Of a DNA stretch of 64,000 bases, positions 1 to 8,360 are shown in pieces. Within the stretch, counting starts at the first letter, position 1. Each line of letters begins with the position of its first letter. The position numbers were made by a program, and so were the translations under genes. Source of the stretch: JAVVVD01 sp036652795 (GTDB lineage: Bacteria > Bacillota > Clostridia > Christensenellales > CAG-138); assembly GCA_036652795.1 (NCBI GenBank), contig JAVVVD010000006.1, positions 1 through 64,000 on the forward strand, read 5' to 3'. The notes under the pieces were generated by a model. That model was not told where the DNA came from. It did not search any database and saw only the letters and a list, made by a program, of their open reading frames with translations.

Positions 1-1563
1 CTGCAAATATGGATATTTTTAGGACGAGTGCTTTGGCTCTCTGGCATTGCCGCACTGCTGATTTACAGTGTGGTATCCCTTTTGAAATTGCGCCGCAGGC
101 TCAAAGATGCCGTGCAGGAAAGCGGCAATATCTACACCTCTGCAAGCCTTACTTCTCCCTTTGTCATGGGACTGTTTCGCCCTAAAATCTATCTTCCTGC
201 CCATCTGACAGAGGAAGAAAAGTCTTATATTGTTTTGCATGAGCAAACCCATATCAAAAGGCTTGACCATGTGGTGAAGATTGTTAGCTTCTTTGTGCTG
301 TGCCTGCACTGGTTTAATCCCCTTGTGTGGGTGGCATTCTTTTTGTGCGGGCGGGACATGGAACTGTCCTGCGATGAAGCCGTCATCAAAAAGCTGGGGA
401 GCGACGTCAAAAAAGACTATTCCTCCTCGCTTTTAAGCCTTGCAACCGGCAGAAGAATTGTGGGTGGCACACCCCTTGCCTTTGGCGAAGGGGACACCAA
501 AAGCAGGATTAAAAATGTGCTGAATTACAAAAAGCCTGCCTTTTGGATGATTGTAGTTTCTGTCATTGCCATTGTGGCTGTGGGGATTGGACTTGCGGCA
601 AATCCGAAGAATAATCCGATTCTTATTCCTAAAAGCGACGAGATCGCGAGCATTCGTATAGAACAAATCAATGAGGGTGAAAGTCTTGGAGTTGTTGAAA
701 TAGTTGATAAAAACCAGATAGAAACAATATTAAAAGCCTTGCAAAACACCAATAAAACCATGCAAGAGTCGGTAAATGATACCCCTAATCGGAACGATTA
801 TTTTCAAATTAATATTAACGGATCCGATTCGAAAAAGTTTTATTTATATAGTAATAGAGAACAATATTTTATCGAGGAACCGTACGCTGGAATTTACAAA
901 ACAAGTCGCGAAACCAGCGTTTCTATAGCGAAGATTTACACTGCCGCACCTTCTGATTACAAACCTGCCATTATGATAAATGACCAGATCTATTGGCTCA
1001 GCACTGACGCAAATCCGGATGCTCCTTCGGGAAACACTTGGCTTTTGGGACAAATAAAAAAGGTTTCTCCACAATCTGCGCCGCCGAGTGAAAATTTCGA
1101 GGCTATTGGTCTTGATTTTAGCTACGTTGGAAAAGACATTTACATTTCGCCTGATGGGAAAACCCTTTATTTAGATAGTATAGCCGGTGAAAAAACATTG
1201 CAGTTTGTGTTTGATGAGACTAAGACTGACATAACCGAGCCTGTTTCCACCGCATATATCATAATGAAGCTTGGCAAAAACGGCGAAGTGCTTGCGGAGG
1301 GTACGGCAGAAAATCAGGAACTGGCGCAGAAAATCGTGATGGACGGGCTGGTGAAATCTGCGGCATGGGAGGGTGTGGATGTCGGCACTTTAGAGGAATG
1401 CTACCTCATCCGTCAAAGCTTTGCCGAAGCCAATGAAATCCACGATTACTATGCTTATCGGTTAGCAGATGGGACGTCCGTTTTGCAAAGCGGAACAGAT
1501 GGAAGATATAGTGCCATTTCCAGCGACCTTTATTTACAGCTTGTGGATTCGTTCAATTCATGA
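1..1563 (+). CDS. BlaR1/MecR1-like M56 zinc metallopeptidase, 5' end outside the window
   Basis: The frame is open from base 1, so the start lies upstream. About 520 codons are present. The zinc-peptidase motif HEQTH is at codons 80-84 and the third-ligand region MELSCDEAV at about codons 120-128, both typical of peptidase family M56. A membrane helix at about codons 181-200 follows, and the extracellular part looks like a DUF5301-type domain plus a second unrecognised domain instead of a penicillin-binding sensor. In BlaR1 relatives, ligand binding outside triggers cytosolic cleavage of a BlaI repressor; no blaI is visible here, though it usually sits just upstream. Isoleucine is mostly ATT/ATC, whereas nearly all other genes in the window favour ATA, which suggests transfer. 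The stop overlaps the next ATG (ATGA at 1560-1563). The family call is strong; the signal sensed is unknown. Confidence 0.85.
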   Translation: MQIWIFLGRVLWLSGIAALLIYSVVSLLKLRRRLKDAVQESGNIYTSASLTSPFVMGLFRPKIYLPAHLTEEEKSYIVLHEQTHIKRLDHVVKIVSFFVLCLHWFNPLVWVAFFLCGRDMELSCDEAVIKKLGSDVKKDYSSSLLSLATGRRIVGGTPLAFGEGDTKSRIKNVLNYKKPAFWMIVVSVIAIVAVGIGLAANPKNNPILIPKSDEIASIRIEQINEGESLGVVEIVDKNQIETILKALQNTNKTMQESVNDTPNRNDYFQININGSDSKKFYLYSNREQYFIEEPYAGIYKTSRETSVSIAKIYTAAPSDYKPAIMINDQIYWLSTDANPDAPSGNTWLLGQIKKVSPQSAPPSENFEAIGLDFSYVGKDIYISPDGKTLYLDSIAGEKTLQFVFDETKTDITEPVSTAYIIMKLGKNGEVLAEGTAENQELAQKIVMDGLVKSAAWEGVDVGTLEECYLIRQSFAEANEIHDYYAYRLADGTSVLQSGTDGRYSAISSDLYLQLVDSFNS

Positions 1564-1721
1564 AAGGCGGGGCAACGATATTATGCCTTGTTTCACTTGC
1601 TGCGTTGATTCTGTCGCTAATCTTGAAAAAGCTTTGGATGGCAGCAAGCACTGAAGCGCTGGCATTTAGTTTGGCTCAAAAATTAAATACAACTGTCGAT
1701 GAACTATTTATAAATCAATAG
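1560..1721 (+). CDS. 53-codon ORF: membrane segment joined to an XRE-repressor-like tail (probable deletion chimera)
   Basis: The ATG overlaps the BlaR1 stop as ATGA, so it could be translationally coupled. Codons 6-23 form one strongly hydrophobic helix after MKGG. From codon 27 the frame reads like the end of a helix-turn-helix XRE regulator (LAQKLNTTVDELF is the classic closing motif of that family). No HTH core is present. The simplest reading is that a small membrane gene downstream of blaR1 and the 3' end of a regulator gene were fused by a deletion near 1630-1640. It could still be expressed; function unknown. Confidence 0.4.
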   Translation: MKGGATILCLVSLAALILSLILKKLWMAASTEALAFSLAQKLNTTVDELFINQ

Positions 1722-1735
1722 CTTGATATATATAT

Positions 1736-1770
1736 ACAGCCCTGCTGATTTTTACGCTCAACAGGGCTGT
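1736..1770. terminator. 9-bp hairpin between blaR1 remnant and murC
   Basis: ACAGCCCTG at 1736-1744 pairs with CAGGGCTGT at 1762-1770 around a 17-base loop. It lies between convergent genes and could end transcripts from both sides, but neither flank carries a strong T-run, so it is a weak terminator candidate. Confidence 0.4.
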
Positions 1771-1844
1771 TGGTGTTAGGTGTATATCATTTTCGCAAGC
1801 ACAATTTCATCGGCTATCGTCTGCGCCTGTGCTGTGTATGGAAA

Positions 1845-3212
1845 CTACAATAGCTTTTTAGTCTGCTTAAACACGTCCCCGCTGCCAAGGGTGAGAACAA
1901 GGTCGCCGGGCACTGCATGTTCATCGAGGTAAGCGCGCACTTGCTCAAAGGTAGGGATATATTCGGCATGGCTGCCGCCGGTTTGTATGCCGCGCACGAT
2001 ATCGCGCGCATGCACCGATCCATCATCCTTTTCGCGGCCGGGATAGATATCCACAACCAATACCTCATCCGCATCGGCAAAGCATGTCACATTACCACAA
2101 AACAGCGTTTTGGCGCGGGTATAGCTGTTGCATTGCAGCACGCAAAATAGCCTGGAATGCGGATAGCGGCTACCAGCGTCCAATGCTGCGCGTATTTCAG
2201 AGGGATGGTGCGCATAGTCGTGGAAGATCTTTACGCCATTACGCTCACCGTAGTATTCAAACCTGCGGCGTGTATTGCGAAAATCAGCCAGCGCAGAGCT
2301 TATCACGCCGAAGTTAGCGCCAAGGTGCAGCGCAACTACGGCCGCGGCTATGGAGTTGATGATGTTGTGCGCGCCCGGTACGTTTAGTTTTATGTGGCCA
2401 AGCGAACTGCCATCATGCATCAGGTCATAGCCGGGGTTGCCAAGCTCGTCATATACGATATTGGCGGGAGTATAGTCGGCGCTGCTCATTCCATACGAGA
2501 TGGTGTGGCTTGGAAAATCTGCAAGCAGCGAGTTAACGCGCGCATCATCCGTGCAGCCTATGAACAGTCCGTCTTTTGGCAACAGTGCAAGAAATTTGCG
2601 GAATGCATCCGTAATATGCTCTATATCGCGATAATAATCCAGATGGTCATCATCGATATTGTTTATAAGCGCGATGGTTGGGCGCAGCGTGAGAAAGCTT
2701 TCAACGTATTCACAAGCTTCGGTTATAAATAGCTCATGTGAGCCTATGCGCGTGCCACCTTGAAGAAATTCAACATAACCGCCCACATGCACTGTGCAGT
2801 CCAGTCCGCCGCGATCCGATATAAGTGCAAGCATAGAGGTGATGGTGGTTTTGCCGTGGCAGCCGGCGATGCCAACTACGCGCTTATAGTCCTCGGTAAG
2901 CTGGCCAAGAGCCACGGAGCGTTCCAGCTCGGGTATGCCAAGCGATGCCGCCGCCGCGCGCTCAACATTATCGGGTTTTATGGCGGCTGAATATATAACA
3001 AGATCGGCGCCGCCAAGGTTTTGGGGGTTATGCCCGATATAAACGGGTATTCCAAGCTGGGATAATCTTTCTGTAAACGGAGATTCCGCGCAATCAGAGC
3101 CCTGCACCTGATAACCGCGTGCGCGGAGTATCTGCGCAAGTCCGTTCATAGAGCATCCGCCTATGCCGATAAGATGAATTTTTTTATGTTCTGTGATATG
3201 GGTCGCCAACAA
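1845..3212 (-). CDS. murC: UDP-N-acetylmuramate--L-alanine ligase (MurC)
   Basis: Cytoplasmic ATP-dependent ligase adding the first amino acid of the peptidoglycan stem peptide. The 455-residue length fits the family. Visible are the N-terminal nucleotide-fold loop GIGGCSMNGLA (16-26), the ATP P-loop GCHGKTT (117-123), the central NNIDDDHLDYY block and the YAHHPSEIRAA motif of the C-terminal domain. The usual QPHxYTRT motif reads QCNSYTRAKTLF here, a variation that keeps the YTR core. The start is TTG, with AAGGG about eight bases upstream. It lies 72 bases downstream of ispE on the same strand and is probably co-transcribed. Past its TAG the same frame stays open for 22 more codons (to 1776). 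Confidence 0.93.
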   Translation of the reverse strand: MLATHITEHKKIHLIGIGGCSMNGLAQILRARGYQVQGSDCAESPFTERLSQLGIPVYIGHNPQNLGGADLVIYSAAIKPDNVERAAAASLGIPELERSVALGQLTEDYKRVVGIAGCHGKTTITSMLALISDRGGLDCTVHVGGYVEFLQGGTRIGSHELFITEACEYVESFLTLRPTIALINNIDDDHLDYYRDIEHITDAFRKFLALLPKDGLFIGCTDDARVNSLLADFPSHTISYGMSSADYTPANIVYDELGNPGYDLMHDGSSLGHIKLNVPGAHNIINSIAAAVVALHLGANFGVISSALADFRNTRRRFEYYGERNGVKIFHDYAHHPSEIRAALDAGSRYPHSRLFCVLQCNSYTRAKTLFCGNVTCFADADEVLVVDIYPGREKDDGSVHARDIVRGIQTGGSHAEYIPTFEQVRAYLDEHAVPGDLVLTLGSGDVFKQTKKLL

Positions 3213-3284
3213 ATGTCACTGCCCTTCTGCCGGTAAAGCTATAATTTTTCAACCTGTTAATTATATAGGGTACGCACAAAAAAA

Positions 3285-4097
3285 TCAAATGGTGCGACAG
3301 ACAGCGGTAAAGCTGCATTCCTCAAAACGGCTTTGGGCTGCCAGCGCTGCACTGCTATTGGGGAATACACCTACCACAGCGGAACCGGAACCTGTCATTA
3401 CGGCACCAAGCGCCCCACATTCAAGCAGGCGCGATTTAAATTTGGATATATCGGGGGCCATGGCCATGGCGGACTGCTCTAGCGAATTGAACATGTGCTT
3501 TGTGAGAGCGTGGCAGTCACCGGATTTAACCGCCCTTATAGCTGCCACGGTATTCGGATGCGGCACGGGCAGCGCGAGTGAACCAAACAGCGCCTTAGTG
3601 CTCACACCGCGCTCACCCTTGACTATCAGCAGATCCAATGCTATGTGTGGCAGCGGGGTTAGTATTTCACCTATGCCCTCCGCCAGCGCGCAGCCCTGCA
3701 TCAGACAAAACGGAACGTCAGCGCCTATCATGCCGGCAAGTTTAAACAGACGCTCTGCACTGAGCGCACCATAGAGCTTATCCATGCCCGTAAGCACTGC
3801 CGCGGCATTGGCGCTTGCGGCGCCCATTCCTGCTTCGTCAGGTATGCAGCGCTCTATATGTATGCGTGCGCCGCAGCCGGTAAGTGCCATGTATGCCCTT
3901 GCGGCACGGTAAGTCGCGCTGTCGTCGGGCAATGGGCAGGAGCATTCAATTGATATGCCAGTGTGCTTCTCAACTGTAACGGTATCATAAAGATCTATGC
4001 TGTGCATTATGCTGCATAGATCGTGATAGTGGTCAGTGCGCTTACGCAGCACGTCAAGTGTGAGATTTATCTTGGCGTATGCTTTGATCTTTTCCAT
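3285..4097 (-). CDS. ispE: 4-diphosphocytidyl-2-C-methyl-D-erythritol kinase (IspE)
   Basis: GHMP-family kinase of the MEP isoprenoid pathway. The 270 residues begin with the family signature AKINLTLDVL (8-17). The glycine-rich ATP loop EAGMGAASANAAAVL sits at about residues 88-102, GADVPFCL follows in the middle, and the C-terminal glycine motif GAVMTGSGSAVVGVF is intact. The loop differs from the usual GLGGGSSDAA (two Gly replaced by Ala). There is no Shine-Dalgarno; the ATG lies six bases after TATAAT (4109-4104), so the mRNA may be leaderless. It is followed by murC. Confidence 0.92.
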   Translation of the reverse strand: MEKIKAYAKINLTLDVLRKRTDHYHDLCSIMHSIDLYDTVTVEKHTGISIECSCPLPDDSATYRAARAYMALTGCGARIHIERCIPDEAGMGAASANAAAVLTGMDKLYGALSAERLFKLAGMIGADVPFCLMQGCALAEGIGEILTPLPHIALDLLIVKGERGVSTKALFGSLALPVPHPNTVAAIRAVKSGDCHALTKHMFNSLEQSAMAMAPDISKFKSRLLECGALGAVMTGSGSAVVGVFPNSSAALAAQSRFEECSFTAVCRTI

Positions 4098-4103
4098 GCA
4101 TAC

Positions 4104-4109
4104 ATTATA
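4104..4109 (-). promoter_or_regulatory. -10 box of ispE, six bases before the ATG
   Basis: The minus strand reads TATAAT, six bases, then the ispE ATG. The -35 region 17 bases upstream (ATGCTT) is weak. There is no purine-rich ribosome-binding site between box and start, so transcription would begin at or next to the start codon. Confidence 0.55.
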
Positions 4110-4200
4110 AACACTAAATGGATTAAAAGCATTACTTTTGTCAACAATTTATAATGGCTTAATAAAGAGCAACATATAAGGCCTGATGGCCTAATTACAT

Positions 4201-4230
4201 GCATATAGCCTTGCCATATAGGCTTATATG
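4201..4230 (+). promoter_or_regulatory. Possible sigma-F-type promoter of spoIIR
   Basis: GCATA at 4201-4205, a 15-base spacer, then GGCTTATATG at 4221-4230. The GCATA box and the 15-base spacing fit the forespore sigma-F pattern, and spoIIR is a known sigma-F gene in Bacillus. The -10 half matches only in part. Confidence 0.35.
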
Positions 4231-4261
4231 TGAACTATATTCATTACATAGCGGGGTATAT

Positions 4262-4834
4262 ATGAAAAGAAAATCCATGATACTGTGCATTATAGCAATA
4301 CTGTTGCTGAGCGGATGGGCGCACGCTGGCAGCGCCGCAACAACGCCTGACGTATTGAGGCTGCACATAATAGCAAACAGCGATTCTAAGGAGGATCAGC
4401 GCGTAAAGCTGATGGTGCGGGATGCGCTGCTTGCTTCGCAAGCGGATCATATGCGCGCGGTGCTTTGCAAGGCGGATGCCGAAGCGATGGTTAAGCAGGA
4501 TGCTCATGAAATTGCGGATATAGTGGAATCAACCCTAAGGAGCAATGGCTTTGAGTACGGCGCAAGGCTGGCAGTTGGCGATTATGAATTTCCACAGAAG
4601 CAATATGGCGAACAAATATACCCGGCGGGTGAGTACCGGGCGCTGCGTGTGGTGCTTGGAAAAGGTCAAGGTAAAAATTGGTGGTGCGTTATGTTTCCAC
4701 CGTTGTGCATATTGGAACTTCCAGATGGGGAAATTGATTATGAGACTTTCAAATTTGACAGCTACCTGATGGAATTGCTCAAAAAAGCAGACGGAGGCAA
4801 ATTGTGGGAAAAATTACAAGAAAAATTACGTTAG
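4262..4834 (+). CDS. spoIIR: Stage II sporulation protein R (SpoIIR)
   Basis: Secreted forespore signal that activates the SpoIIGA protease and thereby sigma-E in the mother cell. The 190-residue form starts at ATG 4262 with a clear signal peptide (MKRKSMILC, a hydrophobic stretch, then AHA). An in-frame upstream ATG at 4199 would put 21 residues ahead of the signal peptide and is disfavoured. Family marks are LRLHIIANSDSKEDQRVKL near the mature N-terminus and GKNWWCVMFPPLC in the middle. The 3' end overlaps sleB by 31 bases, placing this early engulfment gene in one transcript with germination genes. Confidence 0.92.
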   Translation: MKRKSMILCIIAILLLSGWAHAGSAATTPDVLRLHIIANSDSKEDQRVKLMVRDALLASQADHMRAVLCKADAEAMVKQDAHEIADIVESTLRSNGFEYGARLAVGDYEFPQKQYGEQIYPAGEYRALRVVLGKGQGKNWWCVMFPPLCILELPDGEIDYETFKFDSYLMELLKKADGGKLWEKLQEKLR

Positions 4835-5478
4835 TGCTGGCGCTTGTATTATTACTGCCGCTGGTACTGACAACGGCCAGCGCTACATCCTTGAAGATGG
4901 GCTCATCAGGCGACGAGGTGAAAACGCTACAAACCAAGCTTAAACGCTGGGGCTATTACAGCGGCAGCGTGGATGGCAAGTTTGGCACGGGCACAAAAGT
5001 GGCGGTGACGGATTTTCAAAAGAAAAACGGCCTTACACCAGACGGAATGGTGGGGTCGGCCACAGCAAAGGCGTTGGGAATGCAAGCATCCGCGCCGCCA
5101 TCCAATTCAGGCTCGTCCGCTTCGTCAGATAATAATTTATATCTGCTGGCACGCTTGGTATATGGTGAGTCGCGCGGCGAACCATATAAGGGGCAGGTGG
5201 CGGTGGCGGCCGTTGTATTAAACAGGGTAAAAAGCTCATCGTTTCCAAACAGCATATCCGGGGTGATCTATCAGTCTGGCGCATTCAGCGTAGTATCGGA
5301 TGGGCAGATAAACCTATCGCCGGATGAAACGTCGATAAAGGCCGCGCGGGATGCGATGAACGGATGGGATCCAACAGGCGGTTGCCTGTATTACTATAAT
5401 CCGGCAAAAACAACAAACAAATGGATGCTGAGCAAACCTGTGCTTTTGAACATAGGCAGGCATGCATTTTTCAAATGA
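4804..5478 (+). CDS. sleB: Spore cortex-lytic enzyme, SleB type
   Basis: 224 residues: signal peptide (1-28), a PG_binding_1 repeat (about 32-92, with GSSGDEVKTLQTKLKRWGYY and DGKFGTGT) and a SleB/CwlJ hydrolase domain (about 112-224, with LARLVYGESRGEPYKGQVAVA and the Glu expected for catalysis). SleB degrades muramic-lactam cortex during germination. The start is GTG 4804, preceded by GGAGG at 4793-4797 inside spoIIR. ypeB, its usual partner, follows 13 bases downstream. Confidence 0.92.
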   Translation: MGKITRKITLVLALVLLLPLVLTTASATSLKMGSSGDEVKTLQTKLKRWGYYSGSVDGKFGTGTKVAVTDFQKKNGLTPDGMVGSATAKALGMQASAPPSNSGSSASSDNNLYLLARLVYGESRGEPYKGQVAVAAVVLNRVKSSSFPNSISGVIYQSGAFSVVSDGQINLSPDETSIKAARDAMNGWDPTGGCLYYYNPAKTTNKWMLSKPVLLNIGRHAFFK

Positions 5479-5491
5479 GGTAAGATTTAAT

Positions 5492-6823
5492 ATGACGGAT
5501 AAGACGCAAAAGATAATAGAGCGTATCATAGCGCCGGCACTGCTGGCGGTGGCGCTTATAGTAGTGAGCATATGGGGCATGGCACAATCCTCGCGCGCGG
5601 CGGATTACAGGGATAACGCGCAGTACATGTATCAGCGCTCATTCACCGAGCTTGCGGATGAATTCAACGAACTGGAGACTACACTCTCCAAGCTGATGGT
5701 TGTAAGCTCGCCCACACAATATGTGCTGATGCTGGATGACGTTTGGAGGTTGTCAGGCTCGGCGGTAAGCCTCATGAGCCAGATACCATCATATCATCTG
5801 GACGTAGTGAATATGAATCGCTTTGTTGTGCAGCTTGGCGATTATTCACACTCGCTCACAAAGAAAGCGCTGCATGGAACACCCATGGCGCAGGAGGATA
5901 TGAAGCAACTTGACGAGCTGCATGGCAAATGCGCGCAGATTGCGAGCGACCTCAACGATCGTATAGCCCGTGGAGATATCCCGGTGGATGTAGTGACAAA
6001 TCAGGATTACTATACATCCGCCACAGGCGAATACAAAGACGAGGAGTCAATAGAAAAATTTCCAACGCTAATCTACGATGGCCCCTTCTCAGAGAGCGCG
6101 GAAAAGCAACAGCCTAAGGGGCTCAGCGGCAACGAGGTGACGGAACAAACCGCACTGGAGGTGGCGAAGAAGCTGGTTAACATGGTTCTTAGCTCCACAG
6201 GAACTACGCAGAGCGCTATCCCAACATATGATTTTGAGGGAACACGTGAGGATGGAAGGCAGGTATATGTGTCTATAACCAAACAGGGCGCAATGCCATT
6301 GTATATGATGAGCTCGGCAAAGAGCGGCGCATCAGGTGTGCCGGAGCAAGGTGAGAGCCAGCGCTATCGCGATGCGGCACTAAAATATCTTCAGGATCAG
6401 GGATACGGTCAGATGCGCGCCACATATGCGCAGTATTATGGCGGTGCGGCACTTATCAACTGTGCGGCGGTGCAGGAGGGGGTAATACTATACAGCGATC
6501 TTATCAAGGTGTGGGTGGACCGTGAAGATATGGAAATAGTGGGCATGGATACGCGCAACTATCTGTTTAGCCATACGCAGCGCCAGCTCCCAGAGCCGCA
6601 GCTGAGCATTGAGGAGGCGGAGGGATATATATCCACCAACATAAAGGTGGAAAGCCGCGAAAAGGCACTGATCCCGCTTACACCAAACACGGAATGCCTT
6701 TGCTATGAATTTAAGGGCAAGGTAGGCGAAGAGGAGTATATCATCTATATCAATGTGCTCACAGGCGATGAGGAGCATGTGCTTAAAATAATTAACTCAG
6801 AGGATGGTCAACTGGTGATATGA
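5492..6823 (+). CDS. ypeB: Germination protein YpeB
   Basis: 443 residues with an N-terminal membrane anchor (about 12-32) and a long exported region ending in PepSY-like repeats (for example LSIEEAEGYIS and the final EEYIIYINVLTGDEEHVL). YpeB stabilises and localises SleB in the spore. Start ATG 5492 has GAGG at 5477-5480; an in-frame ATG at 5462 inside sleB lacks one. The sleB-ypeB pairing is the standard arrangement and supports both calls. Confidence 0.9.
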   Translation: MTDKTQKIIERIIAPALLAVALIVVSIWGMAQSSRAADYRDNAQYMYQRSFTELADEFNELETTLSKLMVVSSPTQYVLMLDDVWRLSGSAVSLMSQIPSYHLDVVNMNRFVVQLGDYSHSLTKKALHGTPMAQEDMKQLDELHGKCAQIASDLNDRIARGDIPVDVVTNQDYYTSATGEYKDEESIEKFPTLIYDGPFSESAEKQQPKGLSGNEVTEQTALEVAKKLVNMVLSSTGTTQSAIPTYDFEGTREDGRQVYVSITKQGAMPLYMMSSAKSGASGVPEQGESQRYRDAALKYLQDQGYGQMRATYAQYYGGAALINCAAVQEGVILYSDLIKVWVDREDMEIVGMDTRNYLFSHTQRQLPEPQLSIEEAEGYISTNIKVESREKALIPLTPNTECLCYEFKGKVGEEEYIIYINVLTGDEEHVLKIINSEDGQLVI

Positions 6824-6911
6824 TCAGTTTTAAAATGCCGTACAGAAGAAGAAATGTTTTTGTGCGGCATTGATTTCTTATAAAATTCACACAAATCTTT
6901 CTTTTAAGCCT

Positions 6912-6940
6912 TTGACAAATTCACTTAAATAAATTAGGCT
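6912..6940 (+). promoter_or_regulatory. Sigma-A-like promoter for the 7006 gene
   Basis: TTGACA at 6912-6917, 17-base spacer, TAGGCT at 6935-6940. The -35 box is perfect and the -10 moderate. The expected transcript covers the genes at 7006 and 7631. Confidence 0.55.
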
Positions 6941-7005
6941 ATTAATAAATATAAAGGAAGTACTGAGCTAATCAGCACTTTCCAAAGCTCTGGGGCATAC
7001 TGCTG

Positions 7006-7677
7006 TTGTTCAATGCATACGATTTAGTCAAAAAAGAACTTTCTGAGCTGCTTAAAACCATATGTGCTTCCGCCGGGGCGGAGCATATATGCGTTAGCGT
7101 ACGCGGCTGTGAAGCCGCAAGCGCACTGCCGCTATCGAAGGGACTGTGCGCCGAGGAGTGCAAACGCGCTATTTGCTCTGCGCTTTCGGCAAATGCGCCG
7201 GGTGCGGATATGGTAGAGCGTGTGACGGCGCAAAATGGTCGGCTTTGCTTTGAACTGACAAATGGCTTTTATGATGCGGCACTGTGCCGCATCAATGCGA
7301 CTCCAATGCCGCAGCTGCCACAAAGCTTTGATTCGCAGGTGGAATATGCGCTGTGCCGCATGATTATGGCGGCACGCAAACCGCATTCGTCTTGCCCGCT
7401 TGATGATGGCGTCAGGCGTTTGGTGTGGCGGAGCTTTAGCATAGTAAGCTGTGCGGACGATCCCAAACGATTGCACGCAAGGCTGCGCGAGGTAAGCGCG
7501 GCCGCGCTGGCGCTGGGCGTCGGCTTGAGCATACGTGAGCGGGATACGCTGATGCGAAACAGCGCAGCGGCCTGTGCTGCGGTGGCGCGGTTGATCGCAT
7601 TTGGAATTGAAAATGAGGGAGGAATTATATATGGAGATAAAATGGCTGGGACATTCATGCTTTTTGCTGATATCTGA
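7006..7677 (+). CDS. Unrecognised cytosolic protein upstream of a metallo-hydrolase
   Basis: About 223 residues, no signal peptide or membrane segment, rich in Ala and Cys. The N-terminal 90 residues faintly recall the Add-1 domain of arginyl-tRNA synthetase (a Leu-rich helix, then LCFELTNGFYDAAL, compare GFINF), but no HIGH or KMSK motif exists and the likeness may be chance. The frame is open from 6967; the first usable start is TTG 7006 with a weak ribosome site, so the start is uncertain. The 3' end overlaps the next gene by 47 bases, which argues that the frame is truly translated and coupled to it. Function unknown. Confidence 0.6.
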   Translation: MFNAYDLVKKELSELLKTICASAGAEHICVSVRGCEAASALPLSKGLCAEECKRAICSALSANAPGADMVERVTAQNGRLCFELTNGFYDAALCRINATPMPQLPQSFDSQVEYALCRMIMAARKPHSSCPLDDGVRRLVWRSFSIVSCADDPKRLHARLREVSAAALALGVGLSIRERDTLMRNSAAACAAVARLIAFGIENEGGIIYGDKMAGTFMLFADI

Positions 7678-8287
7678 AAACGGAGTCAGGGTGCTTATGG
7701 ATCCGCCAAGCCCGGTAACGGGCTATACGATAGAACCTGTGGATACTGACGTAGTGACTATCAGCCATGATCATGAGGATCATAACTATTATGAGCTTGC
7801 TAAGGGTAATCCGCAATGTATAAAGGATGCGGGCAAGCATACCATCAAGGGTGTGGATATAACGGGGATACCGGTATGGCACGACGAGGTGCATGGCGCG
7901 AAGCGTGGACCCAACATGATGTACATAGTGGAGATGGACAATATGCGCATACTCCATGCGGGTGATCTGGGACATGAACTTGATGCGCAAACGGCGCAGG
8001 CGGTGGGCAACATAGATGTGCTGCTTACGCCGATTGGCGGCGTATACACAATAGATCATAATCAAGCTATTGACCTTGCGAATATGCTAAAGCCCAAGGT
8101 CGTAATACCAATGCACTATAAGACCCCGGATGTGATATATAAGCTTGGCGGGTTGCTTCCGTTTTTGAATGCGGCTAAGGATTGTGCAATACACCGTTTG
8201 CGCCAATGCGAAGCTACGCTTACAAAGGAAAGTCTCGGCAACGACCGAATAATAACGCTCGCGTATGCTGGGAAACGAGAAAAATAA
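7631..8287 (+). CDS. Metallo-beta-lactamase-fold hydrolase, UlaG/UPF0173 type
   Basis: 218 residues beginning MEIKWLGHSCFLL, the opening strand typical of UPF0173/UlaG-like hydrolases. The metal motif HDHEDH (after VVTIS), then LHAGDLGH and the late histidine in VVIPMHYKT, complete a two-metal site. The substrate is unknown; UlaG itself is an ascorbate-6-phosphate lactonase, but no ascorbate genes are nearby. Start ATG 7631 follows GGGAGG at 7618-7623. It is read with the unknown upstream gene and ends before a strong terminator at 8321. Confidence 0.85.
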   Translation: MEIKWLGHSCFLLISENGVRVLMDPPSPVTGYTIEPVDTDVVTISHDHEDHNYYELAKGNPQCIKDAGKHTIKGVDITGIPVWHDEVHGAKRGPNMMYIVEMDNMRILHAGDLGHELDAQTAQAVGNIDVLLTPIGGVYTIDHNQAIDLANMLKPKVVIPMHYKTPDVIYKLGGLLPFLNAAKDCAIHRLRQCEATLTKESLGNDRIITLAYAGKREK

Positions 8288-8320
8288 AAGTAAACCGGAT
8301 TACTGTATACCGACATACCA

Positions 8321-8349
8321 AATACGGGCGCTTGCCCGTATTTTGTTGT
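8321..8349 (+). terminator. Terminator after the UlaG-like hydrolase
   Basis: AATACGGGC (8321-8329) pairs with GCCCGTATT (8334-8342) around GCTT, followed by a T-rich tail. It ends the 7006-8287 transcript. Confidence 0.85.
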
Positions 8350-8360
8350 TAATAAACGAC

